Assembly: GCA_022826045.1 (NCBI GenBank)
Contig: JAJDVQ010000058.1
Coordinates: 37,032-101,031, forward strand
Length of the DNA: 64,000 nt
Direction: 5' to 3'
From: Acidimicrobiia bacterium
Lineage (GTDB): Bacteria > Actinomycetota > Acidimicrobiia > Acidimicrobiales > Poriferisodalaceae
The notes under the pieces are model-generated. The model saw nothing but the letters and a program-made list of their open reading frames with translations. It was not told where the DNA came from and did not search any database. This document shows, in pieces, positions 34,465 through 42,631 of this stretch; position 1 is the stretch's first letter; each line of letters begins with the position of its first letter. The translations under genes were made by a program, and so were the position numbers.

Positions 34465-35547
34465 ATGCGCGGCGCCATAGCACCAGTCCCGCCGTCGCAG
34501 CGGCGGGCGCGCGTGCCGCACGGATTGGCTGCTTTGCTGCGCGCCTGCGTGAACGTCGCACGGCGCTGCATGGCCCCGGCGCCGGTGCGCATAGCGCTGC
34601 GCCTCGGTGTCAGCGCCGGATTGCTTGCGTGGCTGCTCTCGGTGAGCCGCGAAGAGCTCTCGTCGCTCGAAGTGGGCTCCAAGAGTGCAGCCGCTGCCTG
34701 GCTGATCGCTGCCGCACTGACCATCGCTGTCGCATTCGTCATGGCCTCCGCGCGCTGGTGGCAAGTAGCCGACACGCTCGACGTCAAGGTGTCGGGCCGC
34801 TCGATGCTGTCGATCTACCTGGCAGCGCAATTCGTCGGGAACTTCCTGCCCACCACCATCGGCGGCGACGTGCTGCGCGTCAACCGCCTCGGTCGCATGT
34901 GCGGCAGCCGTGCCAACGCGTTCGCAACCGTCATCATCGAACGACTCACCGGCTGGATCGTGCTTCCCTTATTCACGCTTGCAGCGCTCGCGGCGCAGCC
35001 AAGCCTGCTGCGCCACTCGGGTGGCCAGATTGCCGGCGGACTGGCGCTCGGGACCCTGCTGGTGCTTGCATTCATCGTCTGGTTCGCCGAGCATCCCCGA
35101 GGTCTTGGCCGGCTGTCAGGCGGCACTCATATCCGAGACTGGCTCGGCGCCGTGCATACCGGATTGAGCGTCTTTCGCAGGAATCGAGGCGCCGCCGGGC
35201 GTCTCCTCAGTATCGGTTTCGCCTACCAGTTCTTGCTCGTGGCGGCGACTGCGCTGGCCGGAGCGGCCATCGGAGTGAACCCCGGCCTGCTCGCATGGCT
35301 GGCGTTTGCGCCGATGGTGCTGATCGTGCAGAACCTGCCGTTCACCATCGGCGGTCTCGGCGTGCGCGAGGGGGCGCTCGTGCTCTTCCTCGACGCCCAC
35401 GGCGTCAACGAGGGCGAAGCCGTGCTGCTGGGCTTGCTGCTGTACGCGTTGACGCTGCTGGTGAGCCTGACCGGCGCCCCAGCGCTGGCGCTCGGCGGGC
35501 GGCGCAGGCGTGGCAAGGCGCCCGCCGAAGTCCCGCTCGGGCCCTGA
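34465..35547 (+). CDS. Flippase-like membrane protein (LPG_synthase_TM / UPF0104 type)
   Basis: A polytopic membrane protein of up to 360 residues resembling the transmembrane domain of lysylphosphatidylglycerol synthase and related glycolipid flippases. Family segments are FVGNFLPTTIGGDVLRVNRL (about residue 123) and NLPFTIGGLGVREGALVLFL (about 291). Seven or eight hydrophobic spans are visible. The first 35 residues are basic and may not be translated: ATG 34570 (MAPAPVRIALRLG) is an alternative start. The gene ends 16 bp before dxs. Cargo is unknown. Confidence 0.82.
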   Translation: MRGAIAPVPPSQRRARVPHGLAALLRACVNVARRCMAPAPVRIALRLGVSAGLLAWLLSVSREELSSLEVGSKSAAAAWLIAAALTIAVAFVMASARWWQVADTLDVKVSGRSMLSIYLAAQFVGNFLPTTIGGDVLRVNRLGRMCGSRANAFATVIIERLTGWIVLPLFTLAALAAQPSLLRHSGGQIAGGLALGTLLVLAFIVWFAEHPRGLGRLSGGTHIRDWLGAVHTGLSVFRRNRGAAGRLLSIGFAYQFLLVAATALAGAAIGVNPGLLAWLAFAPMVLIVQNLPFTIGGLGVREGALVLFLDAHGVNEGEAVLLGLLLYALTLLVSLTGAPALALGGRRRRGKAPAEVPLGP

Positions 35548-35563
35548 GTACCCTGAGGCGTCA

Positions 35564-37579
35564 GTGCACCTCGCCAAGCTCACCAGTCCGGCCGACCTGC
35601 GAGCGCTCAGCCCCGCGCATCTCGACGAGCTCTGCGCAGAGATCCGGCACTTCATCGTGCAGGCCGTCTCACGCACCGGCGGACACCTGGGATCGAATCT
35701 CGGCGCAGTCGAGCTCACGGTGGCGCTGCATCGGGTCTTCGAATCGCCGCGAGATGTCATCGTCTGGGACACCGGCCATCAGGCCTACGTGCACAAGCTC
35801 ATCACGGGTCGCCGCGAGGGCTTCGAGCGCCTCCGCCAGCGCCATGGTCTGTCGGGATACCCCAGCGCTGCGGAATCACTCCACGATGTCGTCGAGAACA
35901 GCCACGCCTCGACCTCGCTGAGCTGGGCGTCCGGTCTCGCCGCGGGATTCGGGCTGACCGGCAACGAGCACCGTCGTGTCATCGCGGTGATCGGGGACGG
36001 CTCGATGACCGGCGGAATGGCCTTCGAGGCGCTGAACAATCTCGGCCATTACGCACAGCGTGCGCTCATCGTGCTGAACGACAACGGTCGTTCCTACGCA
36101 CCGACCGTCAGCCGGCTGTCGGCCGCCGTGTCACGGCTGCGCCAGTCGCCGCACTATGTGCAGGGGCGGCGGGTGGTGGATCATCTGCTCGAGCGCGTGC
36201 CTCTCGGCGACGGCGTGCGGCGGGGACTCGACAGTGCCGCGGCAGCCATGCGCGAGATGTGGGAGCCGCCGGCATTCTTCGAGACGCTCGGCGTGCGCTA
36301 CCTCGGACCCTTCGACGGCCACGACATCGGAGCCATGGAGTCGGCATTTCGCGATGCGGACGCCTACTCCGGGGGGCCGGTCGTCGTTCACGTGATGACC
36401 CAGAAGGGCCGTGGCTACGCCCCCGCCGAGCACGACACCGAGAAGCACCTGCACGACATCGGGCTCTTCGACCCCGCCACGGGCACCTCTCCAGCACTCA
36501 CCCCTGCCGGGCCGATCCCGGCAGAGCCTGCGGCTGCACCGGAGGAGTCGGCGACAGCCGAGACACTGAACGAATCCGATGCGTCGGTTCGGCAAGCCGA
36601 ACCGAGCGTGCCCGACGAACCGGTCGTGCGCGACTACACGGCCACGTTCACCGAGACGCTCATCGCCGCGGCCCGGCGTGACAGCGGCATCGTGGCGATC
36701 ACTGCTGCCATGGGCGGCTCCACCGGCCTGCTGCCGTTCCAGCGCGAGTTTCCCGAGCGCTTCTACGACGTGGGCATCGCCGAGCAGCACGCGTTGACCT
36801 CAGCAGCGGGCATGGCACGCGCAGGTCTCCGACCGGTCGTCGCTGTCTATTCCACCTTCATGGCCCGCGCCTTCGACCAGGCGCTCTATGACATCGGGCT
36901 GCACCGTCTGCCTGTCATCCTCTGCGTGGATCGGGCCGGCATCACAGGTCCCGACGGCGCCTCTCATCATGGGCTCTACGACATCGCCATGTTCACGCGC
37001 ATCCCCGACATGACGGTGTTCGCGCCGTCATCGCCCGACGAGCTGCCGGTCGCTTTCGGTCACGCGCTCGAGATCAGCGACGGTCCAGTCGTGATTCGCT
37101 GGCCGCGGGGCAAGGGTGCGCTGGCACGGCCCATCGAGCCGCTCCCGACAACGCCCCGCAGCATGCGGATGCAGGCTCGCCAGCACCGCACGGGCGCCGA
37201 CGCCTGCGTGCTCGCGGCCGGGCAGACCCTCAGCGCAGCCGCCGAGGCTGCCGAACTGCTCAGCTCCGAGGGCGTCGAGATCTCGCTGTGGGATCCACGG
37301 GTGCTCAAGCCGCTGGATCGGGCCATGATCCTCGGCGCTGCCTCGCATCCGCTCGTCGTGACCGTCGAGGACGGGGTCCGGGTCGGCGGCTTCGGCAGCC
37401 TCGTCAACGACGCCCTCCAGCAACTCGACGCCTCGACCGTCCCACGCATCACCCAACTGGGAACACCCGACGCGTACCTCCCCCATGGCACCGCCCAGGA
37501 GCTGCACGCCGAACTCGGCCTCGACGCCAAGGGCATTGCGGCCGCAGTCACCAAGACCCTCGCCCGCATCACGGCCTAG
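35564..37579 (+). CDS. dxs: 1-deoxy-D-xylulose-5-phosphate synthase
   Basis: A thiamine-diphosphate enzyme for the first step of the MEP isoprenoid pathway, joining pyruvate and glyceraldehyde phosphate. GTG 35564 gives 671 residues. Marks are GGHLGSNLGAVELTVALH (near residue 40), the ThDP motif GDGSMTGGMAFEALNN (about 145), and the pyrimidine-domain DVGIAEQHALTSAAGMA with GPDGASHHGLYD. A linker of about 50 residues rich in Ala, Glu and Pro (about 305-350) separates the first and second domains and is longer than usual. ispE of the same pathway is also in the window. Confidence 0.96.
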   Translation: MHLAKLTSPADLRALSPAHLDELCAEIRHFIVQAVSRTGGHLGSNLGAVELTVALHRVFESPRDVIVWDTGHQAYVHKLITGRREGFERLRQRHGLSGYPSAAESLHDVVENSHASTSLSWASGLAAGFGLTGNEHRRVIAVIGDGSMTGGMAFEALNNLGHYAQRALIVLNDNGRSYAPTVSRLSAAVSRLRQSPHYVQGRRVVDHLLERVPLGDGVRRGLDSAAAAMREMWEPPAFFETLGVRYLGPFDGHDIGAMESAFRDADAYSGGPVVVHVMTQKGRGYAPAEHDTEKHLHDIGLFDPATGTSPALTPAGPIPAEPAAAPEESATAETLNESDASVRQAEPSVPDEPVVRDYTATFTETLIAAARRDSGIVAITAAMGGSTGLLPFQREFPERFYDVGIAEQHALTSAAGMARAGLRPVVAVYSTFMARAFDQALYDIGLHRLPVILCVDRAGITGPDGASHHGLYDIAMFTRIPDMTVFAPSSPDELPVAFGHALEISDGPVVIRWPRGKGALARPIEPLPTTPRSMRMQARQHRTGADACVLAAGQTLSAAAEAAELLSSEGVEISLWDPRVLKPLDRAMILGAASHPLVVTVEDGVRVGGFGSLVNDALQQLDASTVPRITQLGTPDAYLPHGTAQELHAELGLDAKGIAAAVTKTLARITA

Positions 37580-37605
37580 CGGCTGAGAACGCGAGGGGAC
37601 GCGTA

Positions 37606-37633
37606 ACGGCCCGGAGCGAGCACCCCGGGCCGT
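37606..37633. terminator. Hairpin after dxs
   Basis: ACGGCCCGG and CCGGGCCGT form a perfect 9-bp stem with a 10-nt loop, 26 bp after the dxs stop and between convergent genes. No T-run follows, so it is a candidate GC hairpin terminator in either direction. Confidence 0.55.
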
Positions 37634-37653
37634 CAAGCGGTGAGTTGTCAGCG

Positions 37654-37670
37654 CCGCAGCTTTGCTGCGG
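37654..37670. terminator. Second hairpin between dxs and the thiolase
   Basis: CCGCAGC-TTT-GCTGCGG is a perfect 7-bp stem with a 3-nt loop, 13 bp beyond the thiolase stop. It probably serves the convergent thiolase operon. Confidence 0.45.
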
Positions 37671-37683
37671 GCATGTGAAACGG

Positions 37684-38886
37684 TTAGCCCAGCTCGGAAC
37701 CGACGACCGAGACGAAGCTCACCGCCGCCCCAGGCTGCCCGCCCAGGTTGTGCGTGAGCCCCAGCGTCTTGCCCTGCTCGGTCACCGAGGGGATCTGCCG
37801 CTCAGGCGGGGCCTGACCGCGCAGCTGCAGCCAGCACTCGAAGAGCATCCGCAGGCCGGATGCACCAATCGGGTGGCCGAAGCTCTTCAGACCGCCATCG
37901 GGATTGACCGGGAGGTCGCCGTCGAGGTCGAACGTGCCGGCCATGGCTTCCTTCCAGCCCAGGCCACGCTCGGCGAACCCGAGGTCCTCCATCAGCACCA
38001 GCTCGGTGGGCGTGAAGCAGTCGTGCACCTCGGCCATCGCGATCTGCGAGCGCGGGTCGGTGATGCCGGCCTGCTTGTAGGCCTCGGTCGCGGACGCCAC
38101 GACCTCACGGAAGGTGGTGTAGTCGTAGGTGCTGTCCAGCGCCCCGGTCGCAGGACCGGACGCAAAGCTGAGGGCCTTGATGTACAGCGGGTTGTCGCAG
38201 TACTTGTGGGCATCCTCGGCCCGTACAAGGACCGCAGCGGCCGAGCCGTCGCTGACGCCCGAGCAATCGAAGATGCCCAGCGGACCAGCGATCAGCGGCG
38301 AGCCGGCGATGGTCTCCTTGGCGACTTCCTTGCGGAACTGCGCCCGAGGATTCAGCGCACCGTTGCGGTGGTTCTTCCAGGCGATGCGGGTGAGGACTTC
38401 CTTCATGGTGTCGGGGTCGAGCCCGTACTTGTGGGCGTAGGCCGGTGCCAGCAAGCTGAACGTGGCCGGTGCGGTGATCGTGGAATCGGTGCCGTCGCTG
38501 GGCGGGCGGGCGCCGGTCAGACCCGAGTAGCCGGAGTCCTTCAGTTTTTCCACGCCGATCGCCATCACCATGTCGTAGGCGCCCGAAGCGACTGCATAGG
38601 CAGCGTTGCGAAATGCCTCAGAACCGGTGGCGCACATGTTCTCGAGCCGGGTCACCGGCTTGTAATCGAGCTGCAGCGGCTTCGACAGCGTCAGGCCGGA
38701 GACGCCCGATCCCATCGTGCCGAGCCAGAAGGCGTCGATGTCGTCTTGGGTGACGCCCGCCGATGTGTACGCATCGTGTGCGGCGTCGGTGAGCATGTCA
38801 TCGACGCTGCGATCCCAGTGCTCGCCGAACTGGGTGCAACCCATTCCGACGATCGCGACCTTGTCGCGAATGCCATGTGAACTCAT
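37684..38886 (-). CDS. Thiolase family protein (SCP2/acetyl-CoA acetyltransferase type)
   Basis: A thiolase-fold protein of 400 residues. The nucleophile Cys is in LENMCATGSEAFRNA (about residue 88), a second region reads AMAEVHDCFTPTELV, and the conserved His is in GGLKSFGHPIGASGLR near 325. It resembles SCP2-type thiolases that cleave or form beta-ketoacyl-CoA. The gene lies 94 nt downstream of an HMG-CoA-synthase-like/OB-fold gene. Such pairs may form one channelling complex, as described for archaeal acetoacetyl-CoA thiolase with HMG-CoA synthase and DUF35. The direction and substrate are unknown. Confidence 0.88.
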   Translation of the reverse strand: MSSHGIRDKVAIVGMGCTQFGEHWDRSVDDMLTDAAHDAYTSAGVTQDDIDAFWLGTMGSGVSGLTLSKPLQLDYKPVTRLENMCATGSEAFRNAAYAVASGAYDMVMAIGVEKLKDSGYSGLTGARPPSDGTDSTITAPATFSLLAPAYAHKYGLDPDTMKEVLTRIAWKNHRNGALNPRAQFRKEVAKETIAGSPLIAGPLGIFDCSGVSDGSAAAVLVRAEDAHKYCDNPLYIKALSFASGPATGALDSTYDYTTFREVVASATEAYKQAGITDPRSQIAMAEVHDCFTPTELVLMEDLGFAERGLGWKEAMAGTFDLDGDLPVNPDGGLKSFGHPIGASGLRMLFECWLQLRGQAPPERQIPSVTEQGKTLGLTHNLGGQPGAAVSFVSVVGSELG

Positions 38887-38980
38887 GTGTGCCTGCCTTG
38901 TGGTGGGTTGGGTATTGACATTATGGCCGCTGAGCACTGTGCTTGCCTGCTGCTGCTCCCGCAGCACGAGCCTTGCTGCG

Positions 38981-40381
38981 TCACCCCGCAGCCGGGCGAG
39001 CCTTCCAGAAGTAGTTGTGGATTCCCTCCGCGCTGTACAGCCGGCGGAATGTCATCTCGACGCGGTCGCCGATGCGCACCTCATCGGGGTCGACATCGGT
39101 CATCTCGGCCTGGAAACGCCCGCCGCCGTCGTAGTCGATCACCACGGCAACCATGGGCGGCGACAGCGAGAACGCCAGCCGGTCCACCGTGAAGGTGGCG
39201 ATCGTGGCGGGCACATCGGCCATGCGGACGCGCTCCATGTCGTCGACAGCGCCGCCTTCCATCGACACGCGCATCGGCGGCAGATGAATGGCACCCGAGC
39301 TGCGGTCGCGTGAGCCGACGAACGCGTACTTCCAGTCTTCGGAGCGGAACGCCGGCGGCGCACCGGGACGCTCGGGGTCCGGGCGGCGGGGCGGCTCACG
39401 GTCGAGGAAGCCGCGCCACGTCAAGAACTTGTTGTAGTCGAGCGCGTCGTTGCCCCGATCGATCTGGGCGCGCACCGGCGCGTATGGCGCGTGGTCGGCG
39501 ATGGCGTCGGTAGTCCGCAGCACATCTGCCGTGGCACCGTCGGCGAGATGGACCAGCAGGATCGTCTCTCCCGGCGCCGCATCGTCGAGCACGGCTGCCA
39601 GCACGATCGCCGCATGCGCCGTGCCGGTGTTGCCGATCTCGCCGGTCAGGTCACCGACCAGCTTGTCGCCTGCCACACGGGACAGGCCGCGCACCGCACG
39701 AGCGTGCAGGCCCACGATCGCGATCTTGTCGATACCGTCGAGGCCGACTCCGGCATCGGCCAGTGCCCGCTCGATGGCGTCGTTCGCGAGCGGCAGGTAC
39801 ACCTGCTCGCCGAACCGCTCCTCCCAGATGCGCGAGTACGCATCGCCCGGCTGGCGGTAGCGGTCGGTGAATTCGGCGGTCGCAACGGCCCCGCCGAGCC
39901 ACTCGCACAGCACCGGCGACACTGCGTCGTCCCCGAAGACGAAGGCGGCTGCGCCGTCGCCGCCGCCGGCCTCGTCGCCACTGGTCGGGCGACCGGTGCG
40001 CAGATCCGAAGCCACCGCCAAGTTGGCACCCCGATTGGCCGCAGCAAGCGCCCAAATGGCCTCCGACGAACGCGGCGCTCCTCCGGCATCGACCGCCCAG
40101 GACGATTGGGGCAGGTCCAGCGCAGCGTGAATGGCGGAAGCGTTGGTCTTGTCCATGTATGCGGGATTGGCCGTCGAGAACAGCACTGAATCGGGCACGA
40201 TGTCGCTGCCGCGCAGTGCGTTGCGCGCAGCCTCGACACCCATCGTGGTGGTGTCCTCGTCGTAGCTGGCCACGGCTCGGTGCCCGCGGCCGCCGCCGGC
40301 GCCCATCGCCGCAGTGATCTTGGAGCGGTCCAGCCGCCAATACGGCACGTACGCCCCGTACGCAATGATCCCTCGTCCCAT
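38981..40381 (-). CDS. HMG-CoA-synthase-like protein fused to a DUF35 OB-fold domain
   Basis: About 466 residues in two parts: a thiolase-superfamily HMG-CoA-synthase/KAS III-like domain (IAYGAYVPYWRLDRSKI, SYDEDTTTMGVEAARNAL, GGGDGAAAFVFGDD) to about residue 325, and a DUF35-like OB-fold tail to the end. The position where catalytic synthases carry Cys reads AVDAGGAPRSSEA, with no Cys, and the zinc-ribbon cysteines of DUF35 are absent (YAFVGSRDRSSG). ATG 40381 has a GGGAG site 7 nt upstream; ATG 40399 is less likely. With the following thiolase it probably forms an acyl-CoA-handling complex. Confidence 0.8.
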   Translation of the reverse strand: MGRGIIAYGAYVPYWRLDRSKITAAMGAGGGRGHRAVASYDEDTTTMGVEAARNALRGSDIVPDSVLFSTANPAYMDKTNASAIHAALDLPQSSWAVDAGGAPRSSEAIWALAAANRGANLAVASDLRTGRPTSGDEAGGGDGAAAFVFGDDAVSPVLCEWLGGAVATAEFTDRYRQPGDAYSRIWEERFGEQVYLPLANDAIERALADAGVGLDGIDKIAIVGLHARAVRGLSRVAGDKLVGDLTGEIGNTGTAHAAIVLAAVLDDAAPGETILLVHLADGATADVLRTTDAIADHAPYAPVRAQIDRGNDALDYNKFLTWRGFLDREPPRRPDPERPGAPPAFRSEDWKYAFVGSRDRSSGAIHLPPMRVSMEGGAVDDMERVRMADVPATIATFTVDRLAFSLSPPMVAVVIDYDGGGRFQAEMTDVDPDEVRIGDRVEMTFRRLYSAEGIHNYFWKARPAAG

Positions 40382-40504
40382 GATGCGGTCTCCCATCATC
40401 CGATTGACGCCATCTCCGGACCGCCAAAGACATCACCCCGGCACCCGTCAACAAGCGCAGAAGCCTACGGCGCAGCGCTCGGCGCCTGCCTCGTCCGATA
40501 CACA

Positions 40505-40560
40505 AGCGCCGCAGCGCAGCCGAGGTCGAGTCCTGCGATCCTCAGCCGCGCTGCGGCGCT
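40505..40560 (-). terminator. 13-bp perfect inverted repeat after the Calx-beta gene
   Basis: AGCGCCGCAGCGC (40505-40517) pairs perfectly with 40548-40560, with a 30-nt loop, 40 bp beyond the stop of the Calx-beta gene. It is a possible transcript end for that gene before the next one starts. The rest of 40382-40599 shows no gene. Confidence 0.45.
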
Positions 40561-40599
40561 GTGAGAACTGAACCGGCACGCGAGCCGGCAGCAGTCGTG

Positions 40600-42444
40600 C
40601 TAGTCGTTGTCGGTGATGGTGCCGGTTGCTTCGCCGTCGGCGATTGCTGCTTGGACTGCGGAGTACAGCACGACCTTGAACGTCTCGTCGCTTTCTGGGC
40701 TGCTGTCGTCGACGGCTGCCACTGTGATGGTCTTGGACGTCTCGCCGGGCTTGAAGGTCAGCATCCCGTAGGCCTGCGCGAAGTCCGCGTAGGTCGCGGA
40801 CAGCGCAGCGCCGTGCTCGGGCCGCGCGTAGTAGTTCACCCATGCGTACCGGCTGCTGGCGGGGCTGAGCGTCACGGTGAACGTGAGCGTGCCGCCCTCG
40901 CCCGCGGTCGCGTCGCTGATCGCCAACGACGGCGTCGCGTTCACCGCCGGCGGCGGCGGAGGCGGCGGGTCGTCGTCGTCGGACACCGCGACGGTCGCTG
41001 TGCCAGCGGACGGCGACACGGTGTAGCCGCTGCCGGCGCCGACGGTTGCGGTGACCTTTCCGTCGGCCTCGTCTGTGCTGTCGTCCGCGGTGGCGACCGT
41101 GAGCGTGACGCTGCCGGAGGTCGGGACCGTGACGGTCCGGGTCCCCGGCGACACACCGAAATCGCCCGACTGCGACACCGACACGTCCACCGACAGCGCA
41201 GCCGACGGCGCAGGAACAGCAGTCACGGTGAAGACCGCGTCGCCGCCCTCAGTCACACCGCCGCCCGCAGCGACACTGACCTCCGGATCAGGGTCAGGCG
41301 TCACCGGCTCAGGCTCAGGCTCAGGCGTCACCGGGTCGGGGTCGGATGTCACCGGGTCAGGCTCAGGCTCAGGCTCGGGTGTCACCGGGTCCGTGACCGG
41401 GTCGGGGGTGGTGCAGCGTTGCAGTGCGTCGTTGATCGGCGGCCAGCCGGCCCAGCCGTTGCCGCTGCTGAAGTCGCTCGCTTCCTGAGCCGAGATCGTC
41501 TCGTCGGCCACCCCCGGCGGCTTCGCCGGCAGATCGTCCGCGCCGAGCGTGTTCAGGATCCGCCAGAACATCGCAGCGTTCGACCCGTAGCTCAGATGCC
41601 ACTCGAACGCCGCCCGCGCACGCCTCACGCCCTCGCCGGCGTCGCAGGTCACCGGATCGTCCTGCGCCGACACCGAGTCCACGCCGTCGCCGCCGCCGGA
41701 GGACGCCAGCACCGTCACCGTGGTGAAACACGTCCACGACACGGTCTTCACCTGCCGCGCCCGGCCGGGGTCGCCCGGATCCCAATAGGTTCTCCTCACG
41801 TCGCCGTGCTGACCGTTGACGACCAAGCGAGGGGCGCGGTAGGGCCGCGCGGGGATCACCTGCTGAGCCGCCTTGCAGTTCGGCGCGTCCGGGTCATAAC
41901 TCGTCTCGGGAAACTCAACATTGCTCTGGGAGGCGTCGCCCCAGTGGATCTTGAAGTTCTTGCCCACCGACGGCGAGCACAGGATGACCGGAACCGACAC
42001 CGACCCGCCGGCATGGAGGTCGCGGTGGTGGAAGCGGTCGATGTTGCGGGTGCCCCGAACCAGTTTGCCCCGCTCAAACCTGGTGTAGCTCTCGTAGTCG
42101 CGGTTGTCGTAATCGCTGCCGCCGCTGCACGAACCCGTCAAATGATCCTGAGCAGTGCCGTCGGAGATCGTGAACGTCACACCGTTGGCGTGCACGCCCG
42201 GCGGCACCGGCAGCTTCACGTTCACCTCCCGGCCGTGGCCCCCGAACCGCACCGTCGCCGTCTCCGGCGGACGCTTCCACCCCAAAGCCTGCTGGGCACC
42301 GACCGGGGCGGCGCTCACCGCTGCCAGCAGCGACGCGAACAACAACGACGACACCGTCGCCCAGCACAGTCGCCGCCGCGCCGACACGCGGCTCCGAACT
42401 AGCTCAGAACCGGGGGGGGGGGGGGGAACTGCCATGCGGGTCAT
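40600..42444 (-). CDS. Secreted protein with Calx-beta-like repeats
   Basis: About 614 residues: a signal peptide (LCWATVSSLLFASLLAAVSA, cleavage near GAQQ), an unrecognised N-terminal region of about 300 residues with several cysteines, a linker of Pro-Glu/Pro-Asp repeats (EPEPEPDPVT type), and two Calx-beta-like modules (TEGGDAVFTVTAVPAPSAAL and GEGGTLTFTVTLSPASS) ending with TGTITDND. Calx-beta modules bind calcium and occur in adhesins. The start is set at ATG 42444 with AAGGA 9 nt upstream; TTG 42453 and ATG 42435 are in frame, and GTG 42387 would start after the homopolymer. A 15-base C run lies in the first codons. Confidence 0.82.
   Translation of the reverse strand: MTRMAVPPPPPGSELVRSRVSARRRLCWATVSSLLFASLLAAVSAAPVGAQQALGWKRPPETATVRFGGHGREVNVKLPVPPGVHANGVTFTISDGTAQDHLTGSCSGGSDYDNRDYESYTRFERGKLVRGTRNIDRFHHRDLHAGGSVSVPVILCSPSVGKNFKIHWGDASQSNVEFPETSYDPDAPNCKAAQQVIPARPYRAPRLVVNGQHGDVRRTYWDPGDPGRARQVKTVSWTCFTTVTVLASSGGGDGVDSVSAQDDPVTCDAGEGVRRARAAFEWHLSYGSNAAMFWRILNTLGADDLPAKPPGVADETISAQEASDFSSGNGWAGWPPINDALQRCTTPDPVTDPVTPEPEPEPDPVTSDPDPVTPEPEPEPVTPDPDPEVSVAAGGGVTEGGDAVFTVTAVPAPSAALSVDVSVSQSGDFGVSPGTRTVTVPTSGSVTLTVATADDSTDEADGKVTATVGAGSGYTVSPSAGTATVAVSDDDDPPPPPPPAVNATPSLAISDATAGEGGTLTFTVTLSPASSRYAWVNYYARPEHGAALSATYADFAQAYGMLTFKPGETSKTITVAAVDDSSPESDETFKVVLYSAVQAAIADGEATGTITDND
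42412..42426. repeat. 15-base G/C homopolymer in the first codons of the Calx-beta gene
   Basis: Fifteen consecutive G on the plus strand (C on the coding strand) encode five prolines between the start codon and the signal peptide. Such tracts change length by slippage; only lengths differing by three keep the signal peptide in frame with the upstream ATG. Confidence 0.9.
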
Positions 42445-42631
42445 GAGGATCAATCCTTCTGTCGCCTAGGTACCTCCCTTCGACAGACGAGGTCGAGGCA
42501 CAAAGTGGGAGAAATCATAACAGGCCTCCGCTGGGCGATACATCCACCTCAGCGTGTCAATCCGGTTGCCGACGGTGGCTCGGCTCTGTGAATCTTCGGC
42601 GCCTGTCTGAGCGCGCACTTCCAGAGCGTCG

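Noticed and set aside
41281..41410. Short tandem repeats that might be a CRISPR array
   Set aside because: They are coding repeats for a Pro-Glu/Pro-Asp linker, with no unique spacers of constant length.
40561..42402. A 613-codon plus-strand open frame opposite the Calx-beta gene
   Set aside because: Its translation is Arg/Val/His shadow sequence, while the minus strand has a signal peptide and Calx-beta modules.
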